Assembly: GCA_019096195.1 (NCBI GenBank)
Contig: JAGTXK010000021.1
Location: 682,001 to 746,000 of the forward strand
Length of the DNA: 64,000 nucleotides
Direction: 5' to 3'
From: Boletus sp. NGJ
Taxonomy: Eukaryota; Basidiomycota; Agaricomycetes; Boletales; Boletaceae
In this document: one piece after another, positions 22,329 through 35,400 of the stretch
Layout: every line of letters starts with the position of its first letter
How positions within the stretch are numbered: the stretch's first letter is position 1
Made by a program: the position numbers and the translations under genes
Notes under the pieces: model-generated
What the model saw: only the letters and a program-made list of their open reading frames with translations
The model's database searches: none
What the model was told of the DNA's origin: nothing

Positions 22329-25300
22329 ATGGATTCACCCTCAGAAGTATCAGACGTCTTCTCGCTCTCTGACCATCTCCTTGCAGAGCGTCTGCAGTTT
22401 GTCAAAGAAGTATGTTCTTTCATTATTCTACCCCTTCTCCTCACCCTGTTCGCTTCAGATCGGTTTTGGAAACTGGGGCAGTGTATGGCTCTGCCGCCCA
22501 AAGTCTTCCTCTGGCAACGTCAAGAATATGGAGGTCGCCGTCAAGCTCGTTCACCGCTCCAAAACCTCCACTACCGCTGCCAGAGTACGCTCATTGTACG
22601 TTCTCTCCCTCATCTCCCCGCGACTCAACTCACTTCCGTGGACATGCTAGATGGAATGAAATGAAGATCGTTAGATCATTTAAGAATGACCCACATCCAT
22701 CCATCGTCCCCTTTCATTCGTTCATCATCACGCCTTCCTACGCGCTCATCACAATGTCCGTCTTTCTCCTTCTCTTTGACCTTTGTTTGTTCAGCTCACC
22801 CGCGTTCCTAGGGCATACCTCCCCACTCTTGTTCCTGTAGAGGTATCAGAGTCACGTGCAATGGGGTGGTTCAAATATCTCCTTTCTGGTGTTCATTTTC
22901 TACACTCCAGGGGTGTTGTGCACAACGATATCAAGTACGTACACGCCACCATTCAAGTTCATGTCAACATAACACCAAACATTCTTTCCCCCAGGCCGGC
23001 TAATATCCTCCTCTCCCGCGACAATATCCCTGTCCTTGTCGATTTTGGCTTTGCTGAAAAATATGATCTTAGCTCTCCCAAAGCCTTTCACAGCAACTTG
23101 ACGTATGGTACACCCGAGGTATGTCACCATGCATTCACATTATGCAGCTCACATAAATATTCCTCTAGTATCTCTCCCCTGAACGTGCGCGTGGACTTCC
23201 TCACGACACCAGAAAATCCGACATTTGGTCACTCGGAGTAACTTTCTTCGAAATTCTTGTTGGACGCACTCCTTTCGAATCCGAGGAAGGAGAGGTCTTT
23301 GAAAAGAAGGAAGACTTGGAGAAATACTGGAATCGCACTGTACGTATCCTTGCTCTGCTTTTGAGATCGTACCTCTGTAACTGCGTGGCGTAGATGGGGG
23401 GAAAATGGGTTGGAAAATATTCCATGTCCCTGCCTGTCGAGCGTTTTCTCAAACGCATGATTGTCCCCAATGTTGACCTACGGTGTACGGCTGCGGAGGT
23501 AATGGGAGATGCTTATTGGGGCGTGACTCCAGTAACTCCCGTCCATGCGCACAGTAGGTTAACCATAATTCCGCCCATGTCTCTTGTTCAAACCCATATC
23601 GTAGGGAAATCGACATCCGCAGCGGTCCCTTCCAGCGTGCACGCTCGTACGCCTTCCTTCTTTGACGCGTTCAGGGACTCCTTCAAGGACAAAGAAAAAG
23701 AGAAGGAACTACCACTGTCGCGTCTTCTTGACATATCTCTTCCATGGTCAGCGTCAAGATCTACGTCCCGCTCCTCCGTGTCGCGACCAGCATCAAGAAT
23801 GGAGTCTGCGTCACGGTCCGTATCGAGAATGGGTGCTAGCTCACGGCCAGCCTCGAGGGCGGAATCTACACCTAGGGTTGCTTCAGGAACGTCCCCAGCG
23901 TCGACATCCCGCACACCCAAATCACCTTCGGAAGCATTGATGGCATCGAACCGCCGTGCTATTATGGAACAAGTGTCTCCTACCTCCGTCTCGCTCGTGG
24001 AACGAACCAGGACACACTCACGATCAAAGTCCCAACCTAGATTGCACACACCTCCTGGTATCTCTGCGGTACGCACGAGAAAACTTTCTACCGTCCAAGG
24101 ATCACCCCTCGTCAAGCCTCAACGCCAAATCGGTGCGGAGACAGAATCCGAAGAGAAAGATGTTAGTATTCGTAAAGGTCGGGACAGCGCGAACGCACGC
24201 CAGACACGAACGTTGATTTCGCCGGACTCGAATCCCTCGATGAGACGTTCTATTGGGACTCGGCAACTTTCTCCGCGCGTCCGTTCGGGATCTGGTATTT
24301 TCAAGGAATCATCCGTTCCTTCTGGGCCAGTGGGGGTCACGGAGAAGAAACACTCGCTTTCTCATCCCAAGACTCCCGAAGCGAACCGCACACGCATACC
24401 CCCTCATCGGCTCACTCCGCGGAACATTCCCCAAACACCTACCCCCACTGTTTCCAGCCGGACTCCTTTCCTTACAACACAGACTTCGGTCTCGAAACAA
24501 TTGTCCGGAAAGCCTCCTCGGGTTCGTGGGCACGCTGGTGTGCTCGCAGATCTCACAGGGTTCGCTCGAAACGTCGATCTCGGCGCACATGGTGTCGGGC
24601 GTCCGGCGAGGCATGGTGTGGAGAAAAAGGACAGAGGAAGGGAGAATACAAGGGCTCGCACAACCGCGCAGAAGGATAACAAGGAGAATGAGGGCTTGTC
24701 TTCTCAGGTTTATATCTCTCGCAAGGACTCGCGTGTACCAAACGGACTTTCTGGAGTCACTCCGCTCAGTCCCAAGACCCCCGTGAAGGAAGAAAACAAA
24801 TCTGCCACGGCGACCTCGCTGGCGGCCAACTTGTCCGGCGCGACGACGGTTACGAGGGGAAGCGTCAGAGACCGGATGATGGATTGGGAAAGGGAACGTG
24901 AACGATTGAGGGAGATGAATAGGTTGGCTGATACGAGTGTTGACGGTCATGGTGATCGTGGCTCTACGATACACACTCGGACAAGCACTGGCTCGGATTC
25001 TTCTGACGACGACTCTGGCGTAGAGGCAGAAGTTGTCGCCGCAGCCATCTCTGCTCAAGCTAAGCGCAGGATCCCTATTGAAGTTCAGAGACAGAGACAA
25101 GGGAATGTCAACGCCGAGGGTGGAAGAGCTACCACCACGCAAACGGATACAACGATATCTTCCTCATCGTCAAATTTGGAAAGGAGCGAGATCGAGGTCG
25201 CCAAGATCGGTGTGCGCGCGTCAGCTCAGATACTGTCGTCGCGAAACGGGTCCATCACCGCACTTGGGCCCCCACAAAGTGTGGGGAAGCGACCGTCTGA

Positions 25301-26946
25301 AGAGAGTCAAGACAAAAACGGCTCTGTGACTGATATTGGGTTGCCCATAGAAGTGCCCAGGAACATCGAGTCCGGACTCAGCTCGTTGAAACAGAGCGTC
25401 AAGGCTTCCATTGGTAGGCATTTTTGTTCCGTATCTGCTGTTATTTGCCCATGAATCGCGGTCCTCAGACAAGGGCGTGCGCTTCTACAAATCCTCCACC
25501 TTGGCCCAACTCACGGGTCGCCCCACACCGGTGTGGTGTCCCTCTCCCGAACCTATTGATTTTGAGCAGAGACGGTCTGGTGAAGAAGGAAGATTCAGCT
25601 GGGAGAACATTCGACCCGAACATGAGGTCGCACTTGACCGTATGAACTTGTGGATCCAAAGCGTTGAGAGTAAGTACTGGCATGTTTGGCTAGAGAAGGT
25701 ATTGGTTGATCTTGGTTGATCCATTGTGAAACAGAGGTGGTCGAAGAGACTCGCCAGAACTTTGCTTCTACGAGTGTCACATCTCCTGCTCCGCTTCCGC
25801 TTGCACCCATGTCTCGTTCCTCCTCACAGTACCATGGTACGCTGAACACTCCGACGCCCGCGACCCCAAACAACAATAACAGTAATAACACGCTCGATAT
25901 GAGTCGCTCTTCTCGTCTCCCAAGACAGTTTCTTGCAGCTAACGAAATATTCGCCGAGTCCACCGATCCGGGTGCACAACTTTCACCAGCACCATCTCGT
26001 GGAGAAGATCCAAGCACGTCTTTCTCGTACAGCCATGCTCCCGAGTCGTCTGTGCCTGTACTCCCTTCGATTAATGTGCTCATGCAAACTCCACGCCAAC
26101 GTCGTGCAACGATCTCGACTAGATCGCCTGCGCAGACGAAGACTGATTCAGCGGCGAGTGGCTTCTTTGACGGCAGTCCATCGAAACGGAGGGAGAAATC
26201 CAAGTCTCAAGGCAACTTGAATAGACATATTCAGGATATAGCGAAATTGGAGCTCGAGCTCGACAAGGGTAAGCAGTATTGCGCGAGTCAATCGAGCAAT
26301 TGTTGTGTATTGATGGATTCGCCGTACATGTATAGCTCCTGTGTCCTCTCCCTCGATAAGGTTGTCGGCTGTTCTTGACAGAAGCCTCTTCGTTGCACCC
26401 CCCGTATCGCCAAGATTCACAGAGGATTCCGTGACCACACCTGAAATAACTCGTGGTCGTTCTATTCAATTCGATGACCTGAATTCGTCTCCGTATCACG
26501 TCGAACCCTACCTTCTGCGCAATTCAGGCGAGCAAGTTATTCTTGACTCTCCCAACAAACGACACCTGGAAGGTGTCTATGACCGATTCCTGATGGCTAC
26601 ATCCGGCGTTAAACGTGTCGGGAAAGGCTACCAATCAGACAACCTCAAACCGGCGCATAACAGCATAAGCACTGCAGAACATGGCAAGGCTGGTCACGCC
26701 CGTGGATTCGGCGTATTTGGGACCAGTAAACGTGCGATGCCTCCACCCGTCTCGAGCGAGGACGTCTGGAGACGATCGACGTCCATCGATGAGTTTGGGT
26801 TTGTCACTGTTGGTCAAGGCACGAACACAAGTTCTTCCCGCAATTCCAAGGACGAAAGTAGACCTACTTTTGTCCGCCGCGCGATCAAGGCCATGGTCCC
26901 TGGAAAGACAATCTCGAGAAGGTTGTCGCGGACCATTGTCATTTGA
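22329..26946 (+). CDS. Ser/Thr protein kinase with long disordered C-terminal tail
   Basis: The start is [20 protein letters not shown]. The kinase domain is split over seven small exons: [15 protein letters not shown] (glycine loop), [11 protein letters not shown] (catalytic Lys), [36 protein letters not shown] (catalytic loop), [11 protein letters not shown] (DFG motif), [18 protein letters not shown] (activation-segment end) and [20 protein letters not shown]. All key residues are present, but the catalytic loop is HND rather than HRD. An exon of about 680 codons follows, rich in Ser, Thr, Arg and Pro, with repeated SRPASR-type motifs. Three more exons include [20 protein letters not shown] and a basic C-terminus ([13 protein letters not shown]) with the stop at 26946. 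About 1200 residues in all. The tail resembles a regulatory or scaffold region. I cannot assign the kinase subfamily or substrate. Confidence 0.85.
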
Positions 26947-29444
26947 ACCGTGCCCATTCATTCTCTTGTCGTATCCTTTATCCTCTTAATTCTCCGCGTA
27001 TTGTCTCATCTTCGTTCTAATTAATGACCATCCAAATTATGTTTCTTATGCTTGGTTCACACATTTTCCTCACGCTTTCGTCTGTCATCATATTGTCTAC
27101 CATCCCATTCATACCCATCCATTCGTCATTCCACACGTCCATTGGTTTTCATCTGCTATTATCTATTGCTATCGTCAATCACAGCATCGAACACTAACCA
27201 ATTTTCTTTTCTTTTCCCTCGCTATCCACCCCTTGCTCGTCACGCCACCTCCTTACGTTGTTGCTCCAAGTTACGCTGTTTCTTGTGACGTCCCCTCGCA
27301 ACGCTATCCCACGTCCTTATCACTTCATTCCTGCCTCCCGCCTAGGTTGCGCAAAGGTAGAACCATTTGCATTCACTCTTATGCCCCCTTTGTTATTCTT
27401 CTTATTAATTGCTTATGTCCGTCGCACCAACATTTTGAATATTACAAGTCCAAGGATTCATATAAGCACTTTCGTGAGCTGGTTGTAGCTGAAATTACAG
27501 TTTATAATTTTCATGGTCAATTGGTGAAAGTCCGAATAACAGCCGACAGCACAAACGATACAGGGCGCCACTGTTTTGCTACAGTATATTAGCAGTTTGG
27601 TGTTCAATCTGTACGGAATAAATACGAGGCAGCAACTATGACGACAATCCCTCACCCAGCTGTCCAAAATTCAGAAGCAACTTGTCAGGAGGATCAGTCA
27701 CACATATGGTTCCGAAGAACTTAAATCCGGCGTAACGCGAATTTGTGTATCATGAACTCAATTCAATGCGATCAGAAGGGCTCACGGGGATTCTCAGACT
27801 CTAAACCCTGGCCAGCGTTGGTGTGTAGGAGCTCATCCAAACCATACTACTAAGTTGGTTTTTCCGACAAATTTGACCGAGGCTCATTGTTTGTCTTGTT
27901 TGCCTACCGTAGAAAACTGGCTAGTGCCGTCGCAAATTCTTTACATCCTTGTCTGTTTGACACAAAAAAATCATACATGCCCGAAACTTTGATAGACTCG
28001 GACATGTTGATTTTTCCTATCCAAAGTCAGGCAGTGCCATCGGTAACATCTACGATATGGATATGCTGTATGGAATCTCACCATCCAGGTTCATGCAACA
28101 GCCTACATACTGCAAGGAGGCTACATATCAAACTGCACAGGAACCCTTGTTTCAGCTTCAGGTGTGTGCAAAGCATACAAGTGCTGTCGACTTCATGCAA
28201 TGCACGGGCCATCGTCACCACGCACCACGTTATCCCACTCTCGACACTCAAAGGTGTGGTTTTGGAGGTGAGACGTGAGATTTGATTTGGCGGCGTTGTA
28301 CCGGACGGGGACGGGTACAGGGATGCGGACCACCGCTGCTTCGGGTGGGGTAGTACAAGTTCGCGTCGTGTTCGAGGTATCCCCCATCTTGAAGTGTGCT
28401 TATAACGGCCTTGACACTCTCACCACCCAGAACATCTTCCCCTACTTTCCGATCCTCCACGTAGTCTATCTCGACGTACAAAACCCATTTTCTACCACCC
28501 ACCCAGGTCGTGGAGACGGACGGACAATGACGAGCCTTTTTGGACCTAACCCGCTCGCACCATATCCCAAACCACCATGTTCAGTCATATTCGGTCAGCT
28601 CTAACGACTTACAAAGGTACTCGGCTCTTTCTGTCTGCGCGGACAGCAGTGAAATGATTTATCTGCCAGTTGATCAGTTGCTTTCACGCGCGGAATTACT
28701 TGTCGCCAAGTTTGAGCAAGGAGGACAGCACTAGAACTTTGCCCACGGTCATCCCAAGCGATCTCTCTCCTTGAACCTGCTCAGAAATCATCCAAGCGAC
28801 CGTTATGACCAGCTCGGGCGATGACCGCACTGGTGCTTCGGCCACCGGGCAACCAGATCGTTCAAGGTCTTTGAACGATCTCACAGTTGACCTCTCAAGC
28901 ACGTTTGAAAGATACGCGGCATTACTTTGAGGAATGAACCAGGTGCAAGGATGCCAGTGCAGACCGTCCGTCTGAGGCCACTGATCACCTCACCGGACAT
29001 GTCGTACCAGCGGCCACACGACCTGCCATGTCAACGTTGGTGCACGACACATATTGTTGATCAAGACAGCTGAGATCCCTCTAAAGGATCAACATCGCTA
29101 AAGCTAAAGCTTGACCAACTTTCGAAATTGTCACTTTGCACCTGCTGAGGACTACTGCGACGCTGACAGATCCTAATACAATGAAAATGTCGCCGGCCGC
29201 CGCCATCAGAATAAGTCAACAACACGTATCCAGCCGCGGCCGGGGCCCGAAGTGAACTTACCTTTTACCCGCAAGCGATCCAGGGTCTCAGAGGCCCGGT
29301 CTGACACTGTCGCTCACTACCATCTTGTAAGAAGCGTGAATTGTTCATGAGATGAAACTATGAATGTACAAATATGAGACATGTGGATAATGGTACACGA
29401 TGCAGGGAAGTGGAGGTCAAGAAGAAGAACGCGAGAGGGACGCG
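26947..29444. other. Gene-poor 2.5 kb interval
   Basis: This lies between the kinase stop and the TPR-like gene's stop. Both genes point into it, so the outer parts are 3' flanks. Apart from the relic at 27594-27760, I see only short ORFs. A 109-codon plus-strand ORF at 28275-28604 and its antisense (28248-28502) are slightly protein-like but unrecognised. No RNA gene was found. Confidence 0.45.
27594..27760 (-). repeat. Dispersed relic of the DUF6534 duplicated unit
   Basis: About 110 bp at 27605-27715 match 6060-6165 and 1015-1115 closely (shared wording acgacaatccctcaccc and aacttgtcaggaggat). Just to the right, catgaactcaattcaatgc (19 bp, near 27752) also occurs at about 2392-2411 in copy 1. 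Two non-adjacent parts of the same unit are therefore present here, with the sequence between them missing. It is a small, non-functional fragment. Confidence 0.65.
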
Positions 29445-32400
29445 CTATGGCGGTGGCGGTCGTCGGATCGCTACTGGCGGCTTGTTGCCTCCCACAACGG
29501 TTGGCGCGGCCCCACCAGCCGTACCCTCGCCAGCAGGTTTCAACCGTTTCGCCAACGAATCGTCCGGCTGGGTTTTATCGTCCTCCCGTCCACGCTTGTT
29601 CGCCGCACCCATGATCTGGACGCCAACGGCTGCGGTGGGAGGGGGTCCCAGAGCCACCGTGACCGGGTGCAGCGCCGCGGATGCTGATTCCACGTCCACG
29701 CCCGCGGGGTCCGCCTCGTCCTCGTCCTACGCCGTCGGTCATGCTCAGGGGGACAGTGCCGCCGAGCACTCTGCGTACTGGACCTACGTTTGTGGATGGA
29801 GGTGGCGCGACGTGCGTAGCAGCGGGAACCGATGCGGAAACTGCAGGAGCTGGTACTGGCGCAGACGCCGCTGGGGCTGCGGGAGCAGGGGGGATTTTCG
29901 ACGTAGATGCAACAGGCGTGGTAGGCGTCACAGGGGGAGCCGCAGAGCTAGCAGGTACGGCGGCGGGCGCAGCGGCAGTCGCATCAGGTATGAGTCCAGC
30001 CTTGCGCCATTCCATGACCTGCGCTTCCAATTCCTTGAGTTTGTTCTGCGACCGAACGAGCTGAGCGTCCTTGAGTTTACTCTTGGCACCTTGTTCCATT
30101 CTGCCCCGTTCCACTGCAGCGGCGATTTCCTCGGTGTGTTTGACTTGCACTTCCTTGTCGTGGGCGGCGATGGCAGCCTCGATACCAGCTTTCGTTATTT
30201 CATCATTGGTGGTCTCTGGCTTAGCACCTGCGATGGCAGCCTCGACAGCAGCTTTGAGTACCGCCTCATGCTCTGCGCGAAGAGCCTCGATTTCCTGTGC
30301 ATATTTCTTTGTCACTTCCTCCGTGTTCAGAGCAGTAACTGAAGTGGTATTAATTTCGCTCTTGGCTTTCTCGACAGCCGTGGCAATTGCTGATTCTCTC
30401 GTCCTTTGCATTTCGGAGACTCTGATCTGGTATTTCTCCTATGTGACTCGTTAGAACTCTTTTACCCAAAGAATCAAAGGGGCTGAAGTATCTTACGTTC
30501 GACTGCTTCAGGTTTCTAGCGTCGTCGATCGCCTTGTTCGCTCGTTCCTCAGCAGCCTAATAGAATAACACGTGAGCGATTGAAAACAACAATAGTGTGT
30601 TTGCGTACTTTCAAGCGCTCAAGGGCCTCGTCACGAGCTTTCGTGAGCTCCACCTTCTCCGTTTCTAACTGTGCTTTGGCAATATAAGACGAGTCCCCCG
30701 AAGTGGGTTTACTCCAGCTCTCCTTCTCAGCAAGCAATTTGTCCCTCTCAGACCGCAAGCTCTCCTGTTAACGTGTTAGAAGACGCGAATCGAAATATGA
30801 ACATAGGAACTCACAACGAGGGATAGCTGATCAGGCGAAGGAGCAGCTTGGGCAGTAACAGTCTTGGAAGCCTTTTCATCAGCCAGTGTTTTCTCCAGAG
30901 CAACCTTTTCTTGGCGCAGCGACTCCAATTGACTTGTGAGATCCTTGGAAACCTCCGTGCCAGCCCCGGTATTGGTACGAAGCGAATCCCTCTCTGCGAC
31001 CACGCTCTTGAGTTCTGCTTGCAAATCAGCGAGCGTCCGATTCAAGGTCGACTTCTCGCCATTAGAGGCTCCGAGCTGTTGCTTGAGGTTGTTGGTCATG
31101 CTCCTGAGCTTACGCATGTTTTCGTCATAGGTTGCTATCTGGAGGCGAAATAAAAGTTCTAGAGGGTTCAAGATGGGGCAGAATTCCGATTCTCACCTTT
31201 GAGGCGCTCTCCGAGTCCTTTGCCTCGTGCTCAGCGAGGCGCTTCTCCAACTCAGCCTTTTGGGTCTTCAGGTTTTCAGCCTCTTCTTTCAAGGTTTGGA
31301 GGTCAGCGGGGTCGATACGATCGTACTATGGACGGATTAATCGACAAAACACTAAGCTGGCAGGGACCACTAACCTTGCTCAGCAACTGCGCATTCCGTT
31401 CCTGCCAGCGCCTGCTCTCAGTCTCAAGAAGCGTGATTTGGGCATCCCGGGCCTGGAGTTCGGCGCGTGCAACACGAGCTTGTTCTTTAGCAGGTTCGAG
31501 TTCAATAGAAAGCGCTTTCAGCTTGACGTCCAACTCGCGTGAGCGTTTGGAGTACGTTTCGCAGTCGGCTCGTAGGGTCACGTTGCTTTCGCGGAGGATG
31601 TTGAGTTGGTTGATCCGCTCCAACATCTCAGCGTGCTGTGCGTCTGATGTGGCTGCTTGGACAGCTCGTTCGCGTTCCTACGGAATGAGTCTCACGAAGA
31701 GAGACGGGACGGCTCAATATAGCTCACCTCCGAAAGTGTCTTGCGAACTTCCTGCAAGCTCTGATTCAAGTGATCAAGCTGGGTCTTAAGGCGAATGTTT
31801 TCTTGCTTGCTAAGCTCGAGCTGAAGGTCGACGATTTCTTTTTCCTTTCTGAGGTACGCCGCCACAGAACGCAAATCGGACAACTTCGTATCTCCGTCGC
31901 CACCAACATCGACATCTCCATCAGTGCTCTCCGCACTGGAATCCGCGACCTGACGAATACGTGCGGCTTGAGAGCTGACACTGTCGAGATGCTGGTACAG
32001 GAGAGTATTCTGCGCGGCCAGGTCCTTGCATCTGCGACACGAGATGAGTAACCCAAAAAGTCCTGTGTCACAAGTTCCCTCACCGTGCATTGAGATCTAT
32101 TATCTCCTTGTCCAAAGCCTCCTTTTGTTGTTTCCAGCTTCCTTCCGAAGCCCCCAGTTTAGCCTGGGCATTGGCAGCCTCTGCCAAGTTCTGGTGCGAC
32201 GCAGCCTTTGCACTGCTGAGCTGTTGCTTGAGGCTCTCGATAGCCTTGAAAGATTCCGCATGTGCAACCACTTCTCGTGAATACCTGTCTTCTGCAGCCT
32301 ATGGAGGGCTGTGAACAAGATGTAATTTCACTGAGAATAATACATACAACTGCACGCTCCTCCAACGCGCGAACCTCGCGTTCGTGAGCGGTACGATCAT

Positions 32401-35400
32401 TCTCTGAGTGTCTCTCTGAAGTGCTCATATCCACGATCGTATCTTCGAGGGTTTTCTTATCGTTAGCCCATGCAGACCGCTCAGTATCCAACGTCTTCTG
32501 GAGGTCGCTGAACTTGTTTGTCCACTGTTGAAGGTCTTGATGAACAGAGCCGAGTTTCTCCTCGAGTGATTTGTATTCAAGCTAAAAAATATTATGGGAT
32601 GACTAGGACATGCTCGGAGGTACAACATACATACCTCGTGTCTGGAAAGTTGGGCTTCAGCGCCCGCCTTGTATTCATCGTGAGTAGTGTTGAGCGCACT
32701 AAGTGCAGCCTCATTGGCTTGGCTGATCTCCTGGAACTGTTGCATGTGATTACGCGCAGTAACAAGGTCAACCTGAGCAACCTTGAGTTGTGCACTAAAA
32801 CAAAGGTATAAGTAAAGACGTGTCAGTGTCTATACCACCATGAAACACACCGAAGGTTGGCGACTTCTTGTTCTAGCTGTTGTTCACGGGGCAGGTCTGG
32901 ATCTAGCGCAGGAGCACTGGCACTGGCACTGGTGGTCCTCCTTTCATAGACGGCGAGTTTCTCCTCATTGCCTTGAAGTTGGCGTGCAAGTTCTTCTACC
33001 CGTTCTTGGAGATGGGTCTTGCTGGTCTCCGCTCCGACAAGGGACTCGCGTGCTTGCGAGAGCTGCTCGGTCTAAGAGTACTGGATGAGTATGCCCCAAG
33101 GCTACCAACATGCGTGGTCACGAACCATCTTATCCAAACGTGACTGGAGATCCTTCGTATCGATATCCCTCTGCAGTGTGACATGTCTGATGGTTTCGCG
33201 TTCTTGGCTCAACTGCGACTTCAGATCTTGCCTATATATGATGAGCAAGCAGAATCGCCGGAAGTTGTATGAAAATTCACGTCTGGTTCTCCATCATCTG
33301 CATCTGAGTCTCAATACGTCGGCGATCGTTCTCTCCCGAACGCTCGAGATCATTGTGCATTCTCTGGACGTTGGCCATGAGATCTGAGAGTTGTGAACGT
33401 TCCACAGCGAGGTTCTTGTTCTCTTCAATCAGTCGGGTTTGAACGCTCTGATGGAAATTATTGTCAGTCTTTGAAAACAAACCACTACGGAGTCAAGGCT
33501 GACCTCCCAAATCCTCTTCTCCGCTCGGAGGTTCGCAGCCTCGTTACGAAGCTGTTCGAGGTCACTTTTCGCGACAGCCAAATCATCCATAACACGCTCG
33601 CGGTCAATGTCGAGGCGTGTCTGTTGATCATAGAGCTGCTGGTTGCGTAACGCCAAACTATCCAGATCTCGACTCTGCATGCTCAGTTGCTCCTGGGTCA
33701 TACGTTGACGCTCTAGTGCAAAATAAGCAAAAGAATAAGTAGTTCATGGACTGAATACGACTTGCCATCGAGGAACTCAATCTTGGCGGTGGCCTTTGCA
33801 AGCGCTGCATTGGCTTGGCCAAGCTGCCTTTGTGCTTGAGCCAGATCTTCGCGCAGCTTCTCGGCGTCCATACCCATTTCTACCCTGTACGACTCGAACT
33901 GCGCTTGGACATCCTCCAACTCGGCGACCAAATCACTCGAAGCAGCTGGTGCGGCACCATTGACATCGCCATTGACGCCGCCACGCAACAACGAGCGTTC
34001 AGCACGAGCGAGCATCGCCTTGAGAGTGTCTCTTTCCTTTATATACGCCTGGATGGTGACCTCGTTGCTCTTCTTCTGCCGTTCAAGCTGAGTCGCGAGA
34101 TCTTGTATGGCTTCGTGAGCCTCACGGACAGCCTCGCTTTGCTCCTTCTCGAGCGTCTCACGGTATTCACGTTCCTCACCCTCCATCTTTGCGCCGAGCT
34201 CACGAACGATCTTGAGTAACTTTTGGTTTTGCTCTTGGAGGGTGGGAATTGAGCGGAAGAGAACGAGATTGTTCGTGATGACGGCGTCAATGTTATCAGC
34301 AGGTAATGATGTCATCTCATCAAGTTCCTCATCCAAGGGAATTGAAGGATCAGTTCGTCGTCCGAGTTCCTTGAGAAGCGCTTGAACTTGTCGGCCGAGG
34401 TCCGTAAGCTGATGTTGGAGAAGGTCGGTCTCTTGGTGCGACTTCCTAAGCTTCTGCGACACTTCTCGGAAGGAAACGGCATTGACGTCGCGTTCAGCGA
34501 GAGCGGTCGAGAGTTGGTGAGCAAGTTGTGTGCATTCTTCCCTGAGACGTTCGTATTCCTCACGCTGTTGCGCCAGGATGGGAGCCTGAGACTATGGTAA
34601 GCGAGGAATCACATCATGCAGCACAATGGAATCTCTTACCCGTTCCTCTATCTGAGCGAGAACATCGGAAAGTGTCCTGTCCATGTGATCATACTCTGCG
34701 CACTTCTTCGCATACTCCTCTTCAAGGCGCACGTAGTCTGCATAGACCGCTGTGAATGTCTTTCCACCCTTCTGCACTTTGCTAACCATCGCCACCGTTG
34801 GGCTTAAACCTAGCATTGCGTCGGCGGCGTACTCGTGGCTGCCGGAAGCCCGCCCAGGGGTAGCAGGAACGAAAGTGTCGCGACCAGCAACTGGAAGTTC
34901 ACCGCGGTGCATCCTCTCCATGACCGTCTCCAACTGTTCCAGCCTCTTTTCGACTTCTTCTCGAGCGCGTCGCTCCTTCTCGGTCTCCGCCCTCAGCGCA
35001 GCCTCCCGTTTCTCGGCACGATCACCCACTCCTGCCCACTCGCGCTCGATATTTTCCACAATGTCCTTTGCTTGCTGCTCCCTCTCCTCCATAATTGTCA
35101 CTAGCCTCTTCAAGCCGGAAACCTCGGCTGTGAATGCCGCTTCCTGTTCCGCCAGTTGCCCCTGCAAGTCCTGTACTTTAGTGAGTGCTTGAGTCAGCTG
35201 CTGCGTTGATGCCGACTGTGCAGATTGCACAGCTTTGAGAGAATTTTCAGTAAATGCGTGTTTTTGTGTTAGAGAGTCATGTGCGGATTGCAGTTGGATG
35301 AATTCGGCATGCTTGTTACGTCGGTAGTTAGCATACTCTTCTGACTTGGCGGTCAACTCGGTGTGCACGCGCACGGTTTCAGACTGGGCGAGGGTAAGTT

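Noticed and set aside
24309-25142. 277-codon minus-strand ORF
   Set aside because: It is antisense to the disordered tail of the kinase. Serine/arginine codon bias produces long open antisense frames.
29374-30342. 322-codon plus-strand ORF rich in Arg and Gly
   Set aside because: It is antisense to the C-terminal exon of the TPR-like gene and only reflects its GC-rich composition.
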